Shown one piece after another: positions 1 to 10,626 of a DNA stretch of 23,701 bases; within the stretch, counting starts at the first letter, position 1, and every line of letters starts with the position of its first letter. The DNA is taken from positions 1-23,701 of IMG/VR virus record IMGVR_UViG_3300008107_000966; one strand, given 5' to 3'. Origin of the DNA: a virus. The translations under genes were made by a program, and so were the position numbers. The notes beneath the pieces were generated by a model. That model was not told where the DNA came from, ran no database searches, and was given only the letters and a program-made list of their open reading frames with translations.

Positions 1-3000
1 GCCGTAGTTATCTTGAAGATCCTTGCGCTTTCCTTCTTTACCTAGTCTATCTTTGTGACCAGTGCTGTGTGCAAGCTCGTGAATCAAAGTTTCAAAAATA
101 TCTTTTGGATCTGTAAACTGCTCTCTTAGAGGCATGTAGATTTTGTCTTCAGTAGGTGTGTAGTAAGCACCGTCTTGAGCTCTGTAAGTAATCTCTGGCT
201 TATCCTTGTAAGCATCTAGAACTATCTGTTCTGCTTCGGTTACTGGAACAGGGTCTCTAGTAACCAGTGGTGGCAAGCTAATTCCTTCTGCTTGCTCGAC
301 GTTAAATACTGGAATGAACTTAGGTGGTGTCCAGTAGAACTGTTTTTCAACAGTACCATCAGGTTGAGTTACATCTCTAAATCGTGGTGTCCAGTGGATG
401 ATGAAAGTTGCTTTCTCACCCTTCTTAATATTTCCACCAAGCTTTTCTGCTTGCTTGTATGTCAACCATCGGTTATCAGTCCAGTTGTTCTTTGTTGCAG
501 CAGCCCAGAGGGTGAGAATGTTTGTTCCACGGTATGGCTTGCCTGTGCTTACGCTAGTTGGCAAGAATCCACCACCAGTCCAAGGCTTGCGCCAAGGAGG
601 TGTTCCCTTTTCAATCATTTCGATGATTGCATCGGCAATTGCTTCTGTCTTCTCATCAAGTTTACGAGCAGTCTTTTCAGAATCCTTAACAGCTTCTTCA
701 GCAGTTACTGGGTCGATATCTTTTCCGACCTTCATTCCAAGAAGAGCTTCAACTGGATCTAAGTTTGCAGATTCGTCTGCTTCTGAAGTTACATCTGTAA
801 TCCAAGCAAGAGATCCAAGTTCAACAGCTTCCTCAGCACGAGTTACAGCAACGTATGAAAGACGCATTTCTTCTGGAGCTGGAAGCTTCATAGAACCATC
901 TTCTTCACTAAGCTCTGGACCCTTAAAGTCGTCAAATATTCTTACACGCTTCCACTGCTTGCCCTTTGCTTTGTGAGCAGTGATAATTTCTACTTCGATT
1001 GGCTTTTCTGGCTTGTAGCCACTTGCGGCTCTCTTAATCTTGTTAATTAAAGGTAGAAGCTCTTGCTTGTTATCAAGCTTCTTTGAATATGTAAATTGTT
1101 CAGGGTTGTATTCAAAACCTGCTCCTCTAAGAAGAGTCGAGTAATCTCCTCCATTTTTAATGGTCATTACGCCATTGTCTACAGAGTACTCAACATCAAC
1201 AGGGAACTGTCTTCCACCCTTGCTAATAGTCTTGTATCCAAGAACTCCCTTAGACCCATCCTTGAGATCATCGAGTGTTACAGGTACATATGGAGCGGTT
1301 GGCTCTGGCTTATTAGTAATCTTTTCGATTCGTGAGAGGACATCCTTAATGTCTTGAGGAGATTTATCTCTCAAAATGTTAACCATGTATGCCGCAGATC
1401 CTAAAGACTCTCCCTTTTGTACAGCGGAGATTACTTCTGCCCATGTGTTGAAGCTAGCTAAATCTTTATGTGCTCTTCTAACTCCTGGAGATACTCCACC
1501 AGCACGACCTGCACGCATCAACCATTCGATATCTTTGATAAGAGATTCATAGTCATTAAATGTCTTCTCATCAATACCAACAACTTTATTCTTTTCTAGC
1601 ATCTCAAGCATTGCTGAGATACCACCACCATTTGTTCTGGTGATGATTACTGTTGGATCTTCCATGACATCGAGGATTTCTCCATCTTTGCCTGGTAAAC
1701 CTTTGACACGATACTTAGATTCTAGCTTTGTAAGGAATCTATTTGCCATACCAGCGATCTTCTCGCCAAAGCGGAAGGTTTCTGTAATAGGCAAGTCATA
1801 ATCTGCTACAACGTTGTCTAGCTCGTCGATAGCACCACGGAAACCGTAGATTGCTTGGTTGCTATCTCCAACATAAATAACTTGAACATCTTTCTGATCA
1901 CGCATAACTTTAGCCATAACAGGGTTAATATCCTGAGCTTCGTCATACATAACAACATTGACATCTCTTGTTACTGGCTTACCCTTTGAGTCTGGACCGA
2001 TGAGTCCCTTAGAGAAATCTGGCTTAGATAGAGCCCATGCTTTTGTTAAGTCGCTAGGTGATGTGTAAAGCTTTCCTGTAGGACTTGAAAGATCGTCCCA
2101 CCACTTGTTTGCATACTCGATAAAAGCAGCTGGAACTTCATCTAAATTCATTCCAGCAAAATGCTTTACTGTGACTTTGTCGTCATCTGAAGCTGTGAAC
2201 TTATCAAGAGCATCTCTAAGAATTTTAGGGATATCTCTTGTTGAAAGGTTTTGCTCTGTTCCCTTTACTTTTACTGGTGTAGGAACTATCCCTAGGTGCT
2301 TAGAAATGTCTGGACCGTTAAGAATGAACTCTGCTTTTCTTGCTTTATCTCTAAGAGCTGGATTGACGTTCCAATAACCGATTGAGTCAGCAGTTCTTGG
2401 ATCTGTGTTGTCTGGGAACTCTTTAGAAGCTTCAACCTGAACAGACTTGTTAAATACGATGTATGTAATCTTCTTATCTGGCTTTTCTGCTTTAAGACGC
2501 TTTGCAGCAAGCTTGAGAGTTGATGTCTTTCCAGTTCCAGCCAAAGCACGAACAACGACATTCTTACCAGTCATAACTGCATCAATAACTGAGCGCTGTT
2601 CTGATGTTGGATTGATGCTTGCAATTCTGCTGTAATCAAATACATCTTCATCTGTACCGAGAACGCTTGGAGTTGGCTCTTCGTCATCTTCTTCTGGCAT
2701 AACTGCCATAGCTTGTAGCCCAACGATAGGGCTTGTGTAAGTATCTAGAGCGTTCTTGAGATCGATGGAGGATGTGTTCTTTTGGTTCTCTCCAGACCAA
2801 GTAATAGTTCCATCTGGCTTTATTGTTGCAAGATGTTCTTTTCTTAAAATGTATTCTGGAGTTGCCTTGAAAACAAGGATGTCATCTGGGCTAGAGATGT
2901 TCATCATCTCTGCATAACTTGCAAGCTCTCTTCCGTTTGGCTTATCAAAACCAAAGGTTACATTCATAGGTTCGCCAGTTTTTAGGCTTGGCATAAAGCT

Positions 3001-6000
3001 TTCTGTTGAAACCTTAGCTGGAAGATTTTCCTTGATAGCACCTACAACCTCTGGAGATGTAGAGACAAAGTTTAATTCTTCAGCAAGCTTGTTACGCTCT
3101 GCTTCTTTATCTTTCCAAGTCTTTGCAAGCTCTTCAGGGTTTGGAAGATTTTCTGGAGCATCTACACCTTCAGGAACAGGCTTAGATTGGATGTTCTTGA
3201 TTGTGTCTACAACATCTTGAACTGTCTTTGTAGATGTCTTATCAGCTGGGCGTAGGATGTCACCAGCGTTAATAACTCTTGGTGTGTAACCATCTGTTGC
3301 AGCATCGATGATTGACAAGCTGTCGCTTGCTACAGGTCCCTTAGAACCATCATCATATTTAATCTTTGCATAGTTGGAGTATCCAGCCTTGCCATATGTA
3401 TCAAATAGATTTACTACGCGGCCAGTCTTTTTGTTCTTAACATTAATAACTCTATCGCCCTTAGCAAGCTGTACACCTTCTCTGGTGAGATGCTCTGAGG
3501 TCTTTTCTCTATCTGCACCAAGTACTTGATCCTTGATGCTTTCATCAATGTTTGCACCCTTGACAGCTTCTTTAATAGTTTCTTCAGACTTTGCACCAGA
3601 TGTGATTTCATCGACGGCATCAGCAGCAACTGTCTTTACTTGGTCATCGGTTAGCTCTTCGCCCTTCACTGGAGCTACAGGCTCAATAACTACTGGAGTT
3701 TCATCAACTGGATCTGGCTTGATGGAATCGACATTGATCTGAGCGCTGCTCTTATCTCTGTTTCCATTAGGTCTAAAGATTCCGCCTTCAAGTCTTCCAT
3801 TCAAGAAGAACCCTGTTCCACCATCTTCTCTTACAGAGTCTCTGTTTTCTAAGACAACGCCATCTTCAATATCTGCACGGAATACTTTGACTGCATTTGC
3901 TGGATCTGACTCATCGTCTGCAAAAGCAACTACCTCTTGATAATTTCCATTCTTGCCAACAATAAAGTCACCAAGCTTGAGATCCTTAATTCTTGCGTTA
4001 TCTATAAATGTTGTGTTCTCTGGATCTTCAACCCAGTCCTTGTTAATTACTTCATCAGAGAATGCTGACTTATAAACTTTAGGAGTTACAACAGTCTCTT
4101 CACCATCAACAACTACAACCTTTTCATCGCCAACAGCGTTGATTTCTCCGACAGCTGCATCAATATCTGTAGTCTTACCAGATAGGAGTCGATCTGCTTG
4201 GATTGCAGCAATATCTTTAGCTCTCTGGTCACGGGACTTAATCCACTTGTCATATCCAGCGTCATACTTCTTGGTTGCTCCTGTTGTCTTAAAGTCTCCA
4301 GCTTGTACCTGAGACATAAGAGCACGAAGGACCTTCTCGGTTACATCGATATCAAATGCTGCATCGTGGAATCCACCTGGCGCATCTGTAGAAACACCAA
4401 GGCGCTGTGCCAAAGCCTTTAATGCATTAGAAGGAGCTACAAAACGCTTCTTCTCTTCTGAGTACTTCCAGTCAGCTCCATTGATTGTTACAACATCACC
4501 ATCAGCAGGATTTTCTGGGAATTCAACTGACTTCTGGTCTTTAGCTTGTAGAGCCTTAGCAATTGCTAGTGTGTCTACTGTTCCACCCATTGAGAAGTCA
4601 AGGCCAAGCTTTTCTGCCCAACGTTCGAGCAAGTTAATATCAAATGTGTTGTTCTGACCAACAAGGATTGGTTTTTCTCCAAAGAAATCAAGGAGTTTTT
4701 GCAGCTGCTCTTTAACATCAGGTTGTGTAGCTAGCCATTCATCTGTGATTGGGTTGCCTTCAGAATCTCTTAAGCGATCAGCTTTAAGAACTCTATTTCC
4801 TTCTGCATCTGTTTCATAGTAGTAAGTTGAAAGAGGTTCACCTGGGTTAATGAAAAGATTTAGCTCTTCTACCTTTTCTCCATTGACATACTTTGATGCT
4901 GCAACTTGTATAGGAGCATCTGGGTTAAGTGAGTTAGCTACATCTTTTCCAATTGTCTCGAAGTCGAAGACAATGAAGCCCTTCTCATCGAGAGCCTTCA
5001 TAACTTCAGAGCCATCGCCAAGAGCTAGGAGCTCTTCAGCAGATCCGTAGAATGCTGGAAGATTTGGCTTAGACTCTAGAGGAGTCACTCCCTTAAATGC
5101 ATCTGTTGTAGCAAATACTGGTGAGTAACCCTTATCTGCTTCAGCAATCTTTTCTTTGCGAGCCTTCTCGAGCTCTGCATAGTTTGGAAGAGTTTTATCT
5201 GGACGATCTAGAGGTTCTTTATCTCCAGCTGCAGGAAGATTTGTCTCACCACGAATTACTTCAATGTTAGTTCCAGAACGCCATTCTTTAGTTTGTGTCT
5301 GATGTCCAACATAATGTCCTTCAATAGTTGTTACACCATCTTTGCTTCCTACAACATTAGTTACAACAAAGAATTCCTTGAGACCATCTTTGTCTCTTCT
5401 AAATGCAATGTCTCCAACTTTAACCTCAGATGCTGCAACATTATCTGTATAAAGAGGATTTTTAGGAGTTGTTGGTGAACCTGACTTCGATTCGTCGTTT
5501 TCTGCAGTAACTTCTGGAGCTTGCCAGAGTGCCTTACGACGAGCAAGTTCTTCGTCATATGCTTTGTAATCTTCTAAGAATTTATCTGCAAGAGCTTTAT
5601 CCTTTGGCGCCCATAGAGTGCGATCCTTGTATTTAACCTTTGTCTGGTTTGGATATGCAAAATCTCCATAATCTTCAGCTTTAGGCTGATTAAGTTCTGG
5701 AAGATCTCCCTTTGCAGGAGGAGTTGCTCCACGATAAACCTCTGGTGCATAGTTGTCTGACCAAAGCTTGCTGGACTGTTCTACAGAACCTGGATAGTAA
5801 CCAGTTACTCTGTATGAAGGAACTTCTTGAACTTTTCCGTCAACACGAACTGGCTTTGTTCCTTCCTGTTCAATCTTGGTAATTGTGAAAGAGTCATCGA
5901 CCTTTACATCGCCTGGTTGTAGTTCAGAAGTTCTTATATTAAGTTTCTTTACAAGAGAAGATGCAGGAGTTGATTCAGTTTCTGGGGTTGTAGTTTCTTC

Positions 6001-9000
6001 TACTAAATCAGCGTTGCGTACAACCTCATTACTCTTCCTATAATCATTAAGATCAAGACTTCCGTTATATGTACTTACAAATTCTCTTGTTCCGTCTTCA
6101 TATGTGTAGATATATTCTTCAATAGTATATTTTCTGTCTCTGCCAGGCTGTGGATCTCTTCTTGTACGCTCTAGTTTTACAATGCGCTTCCAAGTGCCAT
6201 CAGGTTGCTTTACCCAGTCGCCTTCTTTCTTCTTGTGAAGAGATACGAAGTCTTCAACTACTCCAGTACCAGGAGCGTTTTCATCGTAGCCAGGAATTTC
6301 TTTAATCTCGTAACCATCTGCTGGATTAAGAGTTACTTTCTGTCTCCATGGGTTCCCACCGATCTGACCACTTGATTGATCCCAAGTGCCATCTTCTCTC
6401 TTTTTATACTCTATTCCTCGAGCAGTATCAACAACAACTGTTCCAGCAGGTAGGTAATCAAGATTATCGCCGTCCTGAGTTTTACCTCCAGGAACAAGTC
6501 TTCTTACTTTCTTAGGAGCTTCCGCTGGTTTTTCAGCTGCAGGTGCTTCAGCAGGAGTTGGAGAAGCTTCTCCCTTCTTGCCACGAATATATTCTTCAAT
6601 GAGGCTATCTTCATATGCCTTACGACGAGCTTTCTTTGCCTCTGCAATAATCTTTGCACGATCAGATGCGACTCTTTCTGACTCTATTCGAGCATCAATC
6701 TCGTCATAATAAAGATTGAGAATGTCAATCATGTCCTGATCAGAAAGTTCGTTGAGCTTACTTTCATAATCTTTCATAGCATCTCTGATGTATGGAGACT
6801 CGTTCTTTCTAAAACCAGCTCCCCACTTGAACCACATTAATTTAGCAATCATATCCTTGCGAGAACCGAAGATTGGAGCTGCTGGATCAGTCTTCTCTTT
6901 TGCCTTGTCAATTAGTTCATCAATAGTTGGAGTTTCTTCTGAGCCAAGAACTTCGTCAATTACTTGATTTTCTGGAGATTTAGTAGATGATAATGGCTCT
7001 CCAAGAACAATTGAGTCAATTCTACGAGTCAACTCATCATAAGCATCACGAAGAGCTTGCTTTTCTTCTGAAGTTGTCTCTTCAGCAAGATCAGCTTCAT
7101 CAATAGCGTCTTGAACTTTACGACGCTCTGAAACAAGGTCTTTAAGAACTTTTTTACTGTTATCATCAAAAACAATATTGTCTGATCCCTCATCAGTCAG
7201 CGCACCAAGTTCTTCAAGAAGACGATCATTTTCTTCAAGTGCTTCATAGATGTCTGTTGGATTTGCTTCAGGTAAGGCTTTTAGTATTTGTTCCAGTGCT
7301 TCGCCAAGTTCCTTACGTTCTTTAAGAAGCTCTTTAATTCTTGCTTCTTTTTCTTCTGGAGACATTTCTGATACATCTTTTGTTTCAGGCTTTTCAGAAA
7401 TTGGAGCTTCTTCTGTAATTTCAGGTGTTTGAGCTGGCTTTTCTTCTTCCTTTGGTCCAGCTTTGATATCTTCAATTTCTTTTTTAATCTTTTCAATTCT
7501 TTTAGCCATGCGGTCTTTTACAGAAGGCTTGACATCATCTTGCTTGATAAGTCTTTCAACCATCTCAAGCTCGTTTTCTAGATCTGCAATCTGTCGTTCT
7601 TCTCTGCTTGGAGACGGTGCAGGAGCTTCTTCTACTGGTTTCTCTGCAGATGGAGCATCGATGTCAATTGCTTCTTCACCAGCACGAGGTTGTAGGTCGA
7701 TTCCAAAGCGATCACGAAGTTCACGAGCAAATGCTTTGAACTCTTCGTCATCTTGTAATTTTGTCTGAGCCTTTACATTGATAACCTTGCCGTCACGCTC
7801 TACAGTGTCTGACCACTCAAAACCATTTTCTGCAAGGAAGTCTGCAACTTCTTTATCTCGGAATGGTGCGCCTTTACCAGCACGAAGCAGTGTGCGCTTT
7901 CCAGCACGCTTATAAGTTACTTGCTTCTTTACAGGCTCTTCAGGAGTTGGAGCTTCTGCTTCTGGAGTTTCTGGCTTAGCTGCCTTTTTTGGCTTTGCAA
8001 TTTTCTTTACAGCTGCGTTTGCATCTTTACCACGAAGTGCGATTGCATCTCGTAGAGATTCTGCAGAAACTGGGACATCTACTGGTTCGCCGTTTTCATC
8101 AGCGCCTGGAATATTGGCAGTGCCATCACCTTCCATAGCTTCTTTAAGTTTTTCATTAAGAAGTGTGTTTGGAGCAACGCTGCGAGGAGCTGCTGCAATC
8201 TCCATAGCTTCTGAGCGATCTTTTTCTGAAGATACGCCTGGTTTGTACATTCCTTCTGGAACTTCAACATCTTCGTTCTTTGGAATGTATTTGCTGTAAT
8301 CCTTTGAGTCAAAGATCGACTGCTTCTCTTCATCAGAAAGACCTTTAAATGCAGGAACACTGTCAAGATCATCAACAGTCATTCCAGTTTCTTCTTCTGG
8401 AGTTGCCTCTACCTCTGCTTCTGGCTCAGTGATTTCTGGTTCAGGAGCTGTTTCTGGTTCTGTCTCAACAACTTCATCAAACTTCTCTTCAAGATCTGCT
8501 GGCTTGGCTGCTTCTTCAACCTTCTTACCAGTGCGAGCTTCCATAAGAGCATCTTCATTTTTGCTGTTTCCAGCAATCTTGTCATAAGCTTTTGCAAGAG
8601 CCATTTCTGGATCTTGCCCTTGTGCGTCAAGTGCAGCTGCAATTGCTTCTGAACTAACATCTTCTGTTCTTCCATCTGGAAGATCTACTGGAGCAAAACC
8701 TGTTGCTCTATCAGTTGCACTTACTGGTTCTACAGAACGGAAAAGAGCATCTTCTAGGTCTGGTGTATCAACGCCAGCAAGAAAATCTGGGTCATCAAAA
8801 TCAAACTCTGGTGTGTACTCTGCAGTTGGATCAAATTTATATGCACGATCTGGAACTGTGAATGGGAAGCCTTCACCTTCTTTTGCTTCTGGCTTCTCTG
8901 TTCTCTTCTTACCGTCAAAAATTTTGTCTGCTTGATCTAGAAGCGGAGTTGTGTCATCTGAAGTTCTAGGCTCAGGGCGTGTGTAGTCACGACCTTCTTC

Positions 9001-10221
9001 TTCATCAAGATCTGGTTCATCTTGCATGATTTCGTTGTTTACATCTTTCCATTTCTGGGCAAATGCAAAATTAGTCTTCTGACCACGGCGAGCAACTGCA
9101 AAAACTGGTTCTTCTGGATTCCAGAACTGACGACCTGTATCTGGATCTGTCTCTCCAGTCTTTAGTTGTTTTGGAGCTGGCTTATCTAACTCTGCTGCAC
9201 GCTTGATTGATTCATCAAGCAAAGGCATTGCATCTTTAGGGCTGTCAAATTTAATAATGTCGTATTTATCGTCTGTGTATTTAGTTCCTTTACCTCTGTA
9301 ATCATCTTCTTTGCGATAAATACTAGGTGCATCACTAAATACAATTGAAGATTCTGGAATTACTGGGGCATTAGTTGGGTCTGCTTCTTTTTGAGAAAAA
9401 CCATCAACAGAGTCTGGATCAGAAATAAATGCTTTTAGACCTTCACCAGATTTAACTGGTACTGAAGCAACTTTTCCTTTACCAACTTCAATATCAACAA
9501 GCTGAGGAGAAAACATGTTCTGATTAAGGACAACACCTGAGTGGCTTCGTGTTGTTCCATCGTTTCTACGAACATAAGTTCTAAAACCATCTGTGGAGCG
9601 CTTCTTAAGAGAGCCAAACATATCGATCCAGCGCTCGAAGCGGTCTGAAAGCTGTACAGCTTCACGAGCACGACGGGCTGCAGCAGAGTTCTTACCTGCG
9701 TAAGGGTTTGCAGCAGCTGTAAGAGTCTCAAGAGGTAGTTCTGATGTTGGAATGTTCTCTAAACGAGTTAAAGCGTATTTGTACTCTGCAGAATCTGTTG
9801 GAGCAGACATAGCAGAAGCAACAAGTGATTTTACGTCATCATTTTTGATTCTTGGGTCATCTGTATACCAACGAATCTTTGCTTGAACTAATGCAGACGC
9901 TGATAATGCATGAATTTTTGTAGATCTTGGATGAGAAATTGGAAGAAGATCTGTGTGGTCTGCCATAAGACCAATAATTTTGTTGTGCTTGGCAAGTGAA
10001 ATATAGTTTGAAAGATCAGTAATGGCTTTATGCTTGCGAATAGAGAAAGGAAGTCCACGGGATTGGCTAAGAGAACGTGCAATTACTTTGTAAGCAGCTT
10101 TGCGATTAACTCTACGAGATCCTACAGAAAATTCGTTGGCTTTATCAACAAGCTCAATTACTTCACGACGAATAAGTCGAGCTTGCTCACGGGTAGATAA
10201 GGATCTTTGATTAAAAATCAT
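1..10221 (-). CDS. Giant phage polyvalent protein: DEDDh exonuclease, UvrD-like helicase, ArdC domain and HExxH metallopeptidase (C-terminus off the window)
   Basis: This is one uninterrupted frame of 3407 codons from ATG at 10221 to the window edge. It starts 2 bp after the upstream stop, behind a GAGGAAGAG ribosome site. Residues 1-300 are unrecognised. About 400-1200 is acidic, Pro/Ala/Glu-rich and coiled-coil (K/E heptads near 870-1150). Several small beta modules with a 'GD' turn lie about 1250-1720 and 2000-2350. A DEDDh 3'-5' exonuclease has D1753-F-E1755, D1861 and H1952-DAAF-D1957. An SF1 UvrD-type helicase has Walker A AGTGKT (2561-2566), Walker B DEAQD (2760-2764), a GDSNQAIYGFRG motif, TAHKAKGKQW (from 3081) and an arginine finger TRAEE (R3128). 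An ArdC N-terminal ssDNA-binding domain begins at PPWRKPW (3208-3214). A zinc peptidase motif HELAHSTGH spans 3381-3389. This domain mix defines polyvalent proteins, thought to be packaged and injected to protect and process incoming DNA. Linkage to the portal operon agrees. Domain calls are firm; the function in vivo is inferred. Confidence 0.93.
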   Translation of the reverse strand, partial: MIFNQRSLSTREQARLIRREVIELVDKANEFSVGSRRVNRKAAYKVIARSLSQSRGLPFSIRKHKAITDLSNYISLAKHNKIIGLMADHTDLLPISHPRSTKIHALSASALVQAKIRWYTDDPRIKNDDVKSLVASAMSAPTDSAEYKYALTRLENIPTSELPLETLTAAANPYAGKNSAAARRAREAVQLSDRFERWIDMFGSLKKRSTDGFRTYVRRNDGTTRSHSGVVLNQNMFSPQLVDIEVGKGKVASVPVKSGEGLKAFISDPDSVDGFSQKEADPTNAPVIPESSIVFSDAPSIYRKEDDYRGKGTKYTDDKYDIIKFDSPKDAMPLLDESIKRAAELDKPAPKQLKTGETDPDTGRQFWNPEEPVFAVARRGQKTNFAFAQKWKDVNNEIMQDEPDLDEEEGRDYTRPEPRTSDDTTPLLDQADKIFDGKKRTEKPEAKEGEGFPFTVPDRAYKFDPTAEYTPEFDFDDPDFLAGVDTPDLEDALFRSVEPVSATDRATGFAPVDLPDGRTEDVSSEAIAAALDAQGQDPEMALAKAYDKIAGNSKNEDALMEARTGKKVEEAAKPADLEEKFDEVVETEPETAPEPEITEPEAEVEATPEEETGMTVDDLDSVPAFKGLSDEEKQSIFDSKDYSKYIPKNEDVEVPEGMYKPGVSSEKDRSEAMEIAAAPRSVAPNTLLNEKLKEAMEGDGTANIPGADENGEPVDVPVSAESLRDAIALRGKDANAAVKKIAKPKKAAKPETPEAEAPTPEEPVKKQVTYKRAGKRTLLRAGKGAPFRDKEVADFLAENGFEWSDTVERDGKVINVKAQTKLQDDEEFKAFARELRDRFGIDLQPRAGEEAIDIDAPSAEKPVEEAPAPSPSREERQIADLENELEMVERLIKQDDVKPSVKDRMAKRIEKIKKEIEDIKAGPKEEEKPAQTPEITEEAPISEKPETKDVSEMSPEEKEARIKELLKERKELGEALEQILKALPEANPTDIYEALEENDRLLEELGALTDEGSDNIVFDDNSKKVLKDLVSERRKVQDAIDEADLAEETTSEEKQALRDAYDELTRRIDSIVLGEPLSSTKSPENQVIDEVLGSEETPTIDELIDKAKEKTDPAAPIFGSRKDMIAKLMWFKWGAGFRKNESPYIRDAMKDYESKLNELSDQDMIDILNLYYDEIDARIESERVASDRAKIIAEAKKARRKAYEDSLIEEYIRGKKGEASPTPAEAPAAEKPAEAPKKVRRLVPGGKTQDGDNLDYLPAGTVVVDTARGIEYKKREDGTWDQSSGQIGGNPWRQKVTLNPADGYEIKEIPGYDENAPGTGVVEDFVSLHKKKEGDWVKQPDGTWKRIVKLERTRRDPQPGRDRKYTIEEYIYTYEDGTREFVSTYNGSLDLNDYRKSNEVVRNADLVEETTTPETESTPASSLVKKLNIRTSELQPGDVKVDDSFTITKIEQEGTKPVRVDGKVQEVPSYRVTGYYPGSVEQSSKLWSDNYAPEVYRGATPPAKGDLPELNQPKAEDYGDFAYPNQTKVKYKDRTLWAPKDKALADKFLEDYKAYDEELARRKALWQAPEVTAENDESKSGSPTTPKNPLYTDNVAASEVKVGDIAFRRDKDGLKEFFVVTNVVGSKDGVTTIEGHYVGHQTQTKEWRSGTNIEVIRGETNLPAAGDKEPLDRPDKTLPNYAELEKARKEKIAEADKGYSPVFATTDAFKGVTPLESKPNLPAFYGSAEELLALGDGSEVMKALDEKGFIVFDFETIGKDVANSLNPDAPIQVAASKYVNGEKVEELNLFINPGEPLSTYYYETDAEGNRVLKADRLRDSEGNPITDEWLATQPDVKEQLQKLLDFFGEKPILVGQNNTFDINLLERWAEKLGLDFSMGGTVDTLAIAKALQAKDQKSVEFPENPADGDVVTINGADWKYSEEKKRFVAPSNALKALAQRLGVSTDAPGGFHDAAFDIDVTEKVLRALMSQVQAGDFKTTGATKKYDAGYDKWIKSRDQRAKDIAAIQADRLLSGKTTDIDAAVGEINAVGDEKVVVVDGEETVVTPKVYKSAFSDEVINKDWVEDPENTTFIDNARIKDLKLGDFIVGKNGNYQEVVAFADDESDPANAVKVFRADIEDGVVLENRDSVREDGGTGFFLNGRLEGGIFRPNGNRDKSSAQINVDSIKPDPVDETPVVIEPVAPVKGEELTDDQVKTVAADAVDEITSGAKSEETIKEAVKGANIDESIKDQVLGADREKTSEHLTREGVQLAKGDRVINVKNKKTGRVVNLFDTYGKAGYSNYAKIKYDDGSKGPVASDSLSIIDAATDGYTPRVINAGDILRPADKTSTKTVQDVVDTIKNIQSKPVPEGVDAPENLPNPEELAKTWKDKEAERNKLAEELNFVSTSPEVVGAIKENLPAKVSTESFMPSLKTGEPMNVTFGFDKPNGRELASYAEMMNISSPDDILVFKATPEYILRKEHLATIKPDGTITWSGENQKNTSSIDLKNALDTYTSPIVGLQAMAVMPEEDDEEPTPSVLGTDEDVFDYSRIASINPTSEQRSVIDAVMTGKNVVVRALAGTGKTSTLKLAAKRLKAEKPDKKITYIVFNKSVQVEASKEFPDNTDPRTADSIGYWNVNPALRDKARKAEFILNGPDISKHLGIVPTPVKVKGTEQNLSTRDIPKILRDALDKFTASDDDKVTVKHFAGMNLDEVPAAFIEYANKWWDDLSSPTGKLYTSPSDLTKAWALSKPDFSKGLIGPDSKGKPVTRDVNVVMYDEAQDINPVMAKVMRDQKDVQVIYVGDSNQAIYGFRGAIDELDNVVADYDLPITETFRFGEKIAGMANRFLTKLESKYRVKGLPGKDGEILDVMEDPTVIITRTNGGGISAMLEMLEKNKVVGIDEKTFNDYESLIKDIEWLMRAGRAGGVSPGVRRAHKDLASFNTWAEVISAVQKGESLGSAAYMVNILRDKSPQDIKDVLSRIEKITNKPEPTAPYVPVTLDDLKDGSKGVLGYKTISKGGRQFPVDVEYSVDNGVMTIKNGGDYSTLLRGAGFEYNPEQFTYSKKLDNKQELLPLINKIKRAASGYKPEKPIEVEIITAHKAKGKQWKRVRIFDDFKGPELSEEDGSMKLPAPEEMRLSYVAVTRAEEAVELGSLAWITDVTSEADESANLDPVEALLGMKVGKDIDPVTAEEAVKDSEKTARKLDEKTEAIADAIIEMIEKGTPPWRKPWTGGGFLPTSVSTGKPYRGTNILTLWAAATKNNWTDNRWLTYKQAEKLGGNIKKGEKATFIIHWTPRFRDVTQPDGTVEKQFYWTPPKFIPVFNVEQAEGISLPPLVTRDPVPVTEAEQIVLDAYKDKPEITYRAQDGAYYTPTEDKIYMPLREQFTDPKDIFETLIHELAHSTGHKDRLGKEGKRKDLQDNYG

Positions 10222-10223
10222 TT

Positions 10224-10604
10224 TTACTCTTCCTCGTCAATAGGAAGTAGGTCTGCATCTAGGCTTTCTTCACCTAGAGATGCTAGAAGAGCTGCTCTCT
10301 TGAATGGATCCTCTCCATTACGGACTGCACGAAGCCAAGATGCACGAATTGCATGCTCTGCTTCATATCCTAAATTTGAATACTCTGTTAGAGCAAGGAT
10401 TGCATCTTCTGGATTTGGATAATCTTCTGAATTACCGATACCTGCTTCTAATTCTTGCTGGTAGCTCCATTGTTCTGAAAGTTCTGCGAGCTCTTGTTCT
10501 GACTGGATGTTATTTCCAAGCTTTTCACCTTCGAGAACTCCGACATCAACGACGCCATCTGGAATAACCGCGAAACGACACTTACCTTCGTCTTCGACTT
10601 CCAT
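10224..10604 (-). CDS. Hypothetical acidic phage protein (126 aa)
   Basis: I do not recognise the family. The protein is acidic and ends in an IDEEE tail. The first 35 residues look like beta strands (KCRFAVIPDGVVDVGVLEG) and the rest looks helical (ASWLRAVRNG, KRAALLASLG). It sits between the Cys-rich 213-aa gene and the giant polyvalent gene, so it belongs to the late/virion operon. The start is uncertain. ATG 10604 has no purine-rich ribosome site, and the frame stays open upstream back to 10634, where it could be reached by a +1 shift at the GGG-TAA end of the preceding gene. Codon use (GAA, GAC, GTC) supports this frame over the two others that are open here. Confidence 0.72.
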   Translation of the reverse strand: MEVEDEGKCRFAVIPDGVVDVGVLEGEKLGNNIQSEQELAELSEQWSYQQELEAGIGNSEDYPNPEDAILALTEYSNLGYEAEHAIRASWLRAVRNGEDPFKRAALLASLGEESLDADLLPIDEEE

Positions 10605-10626
10605 GTCGATGATTCTGCACGAGCCG

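Noticed and set aside
292-10567. Many plus- and minus-strand ORFs of 60-190 codons inside the giant gene
   Set aside because: They are other-frame shadows of the 3407-codon minus frame, which holds all recognisable motifs.
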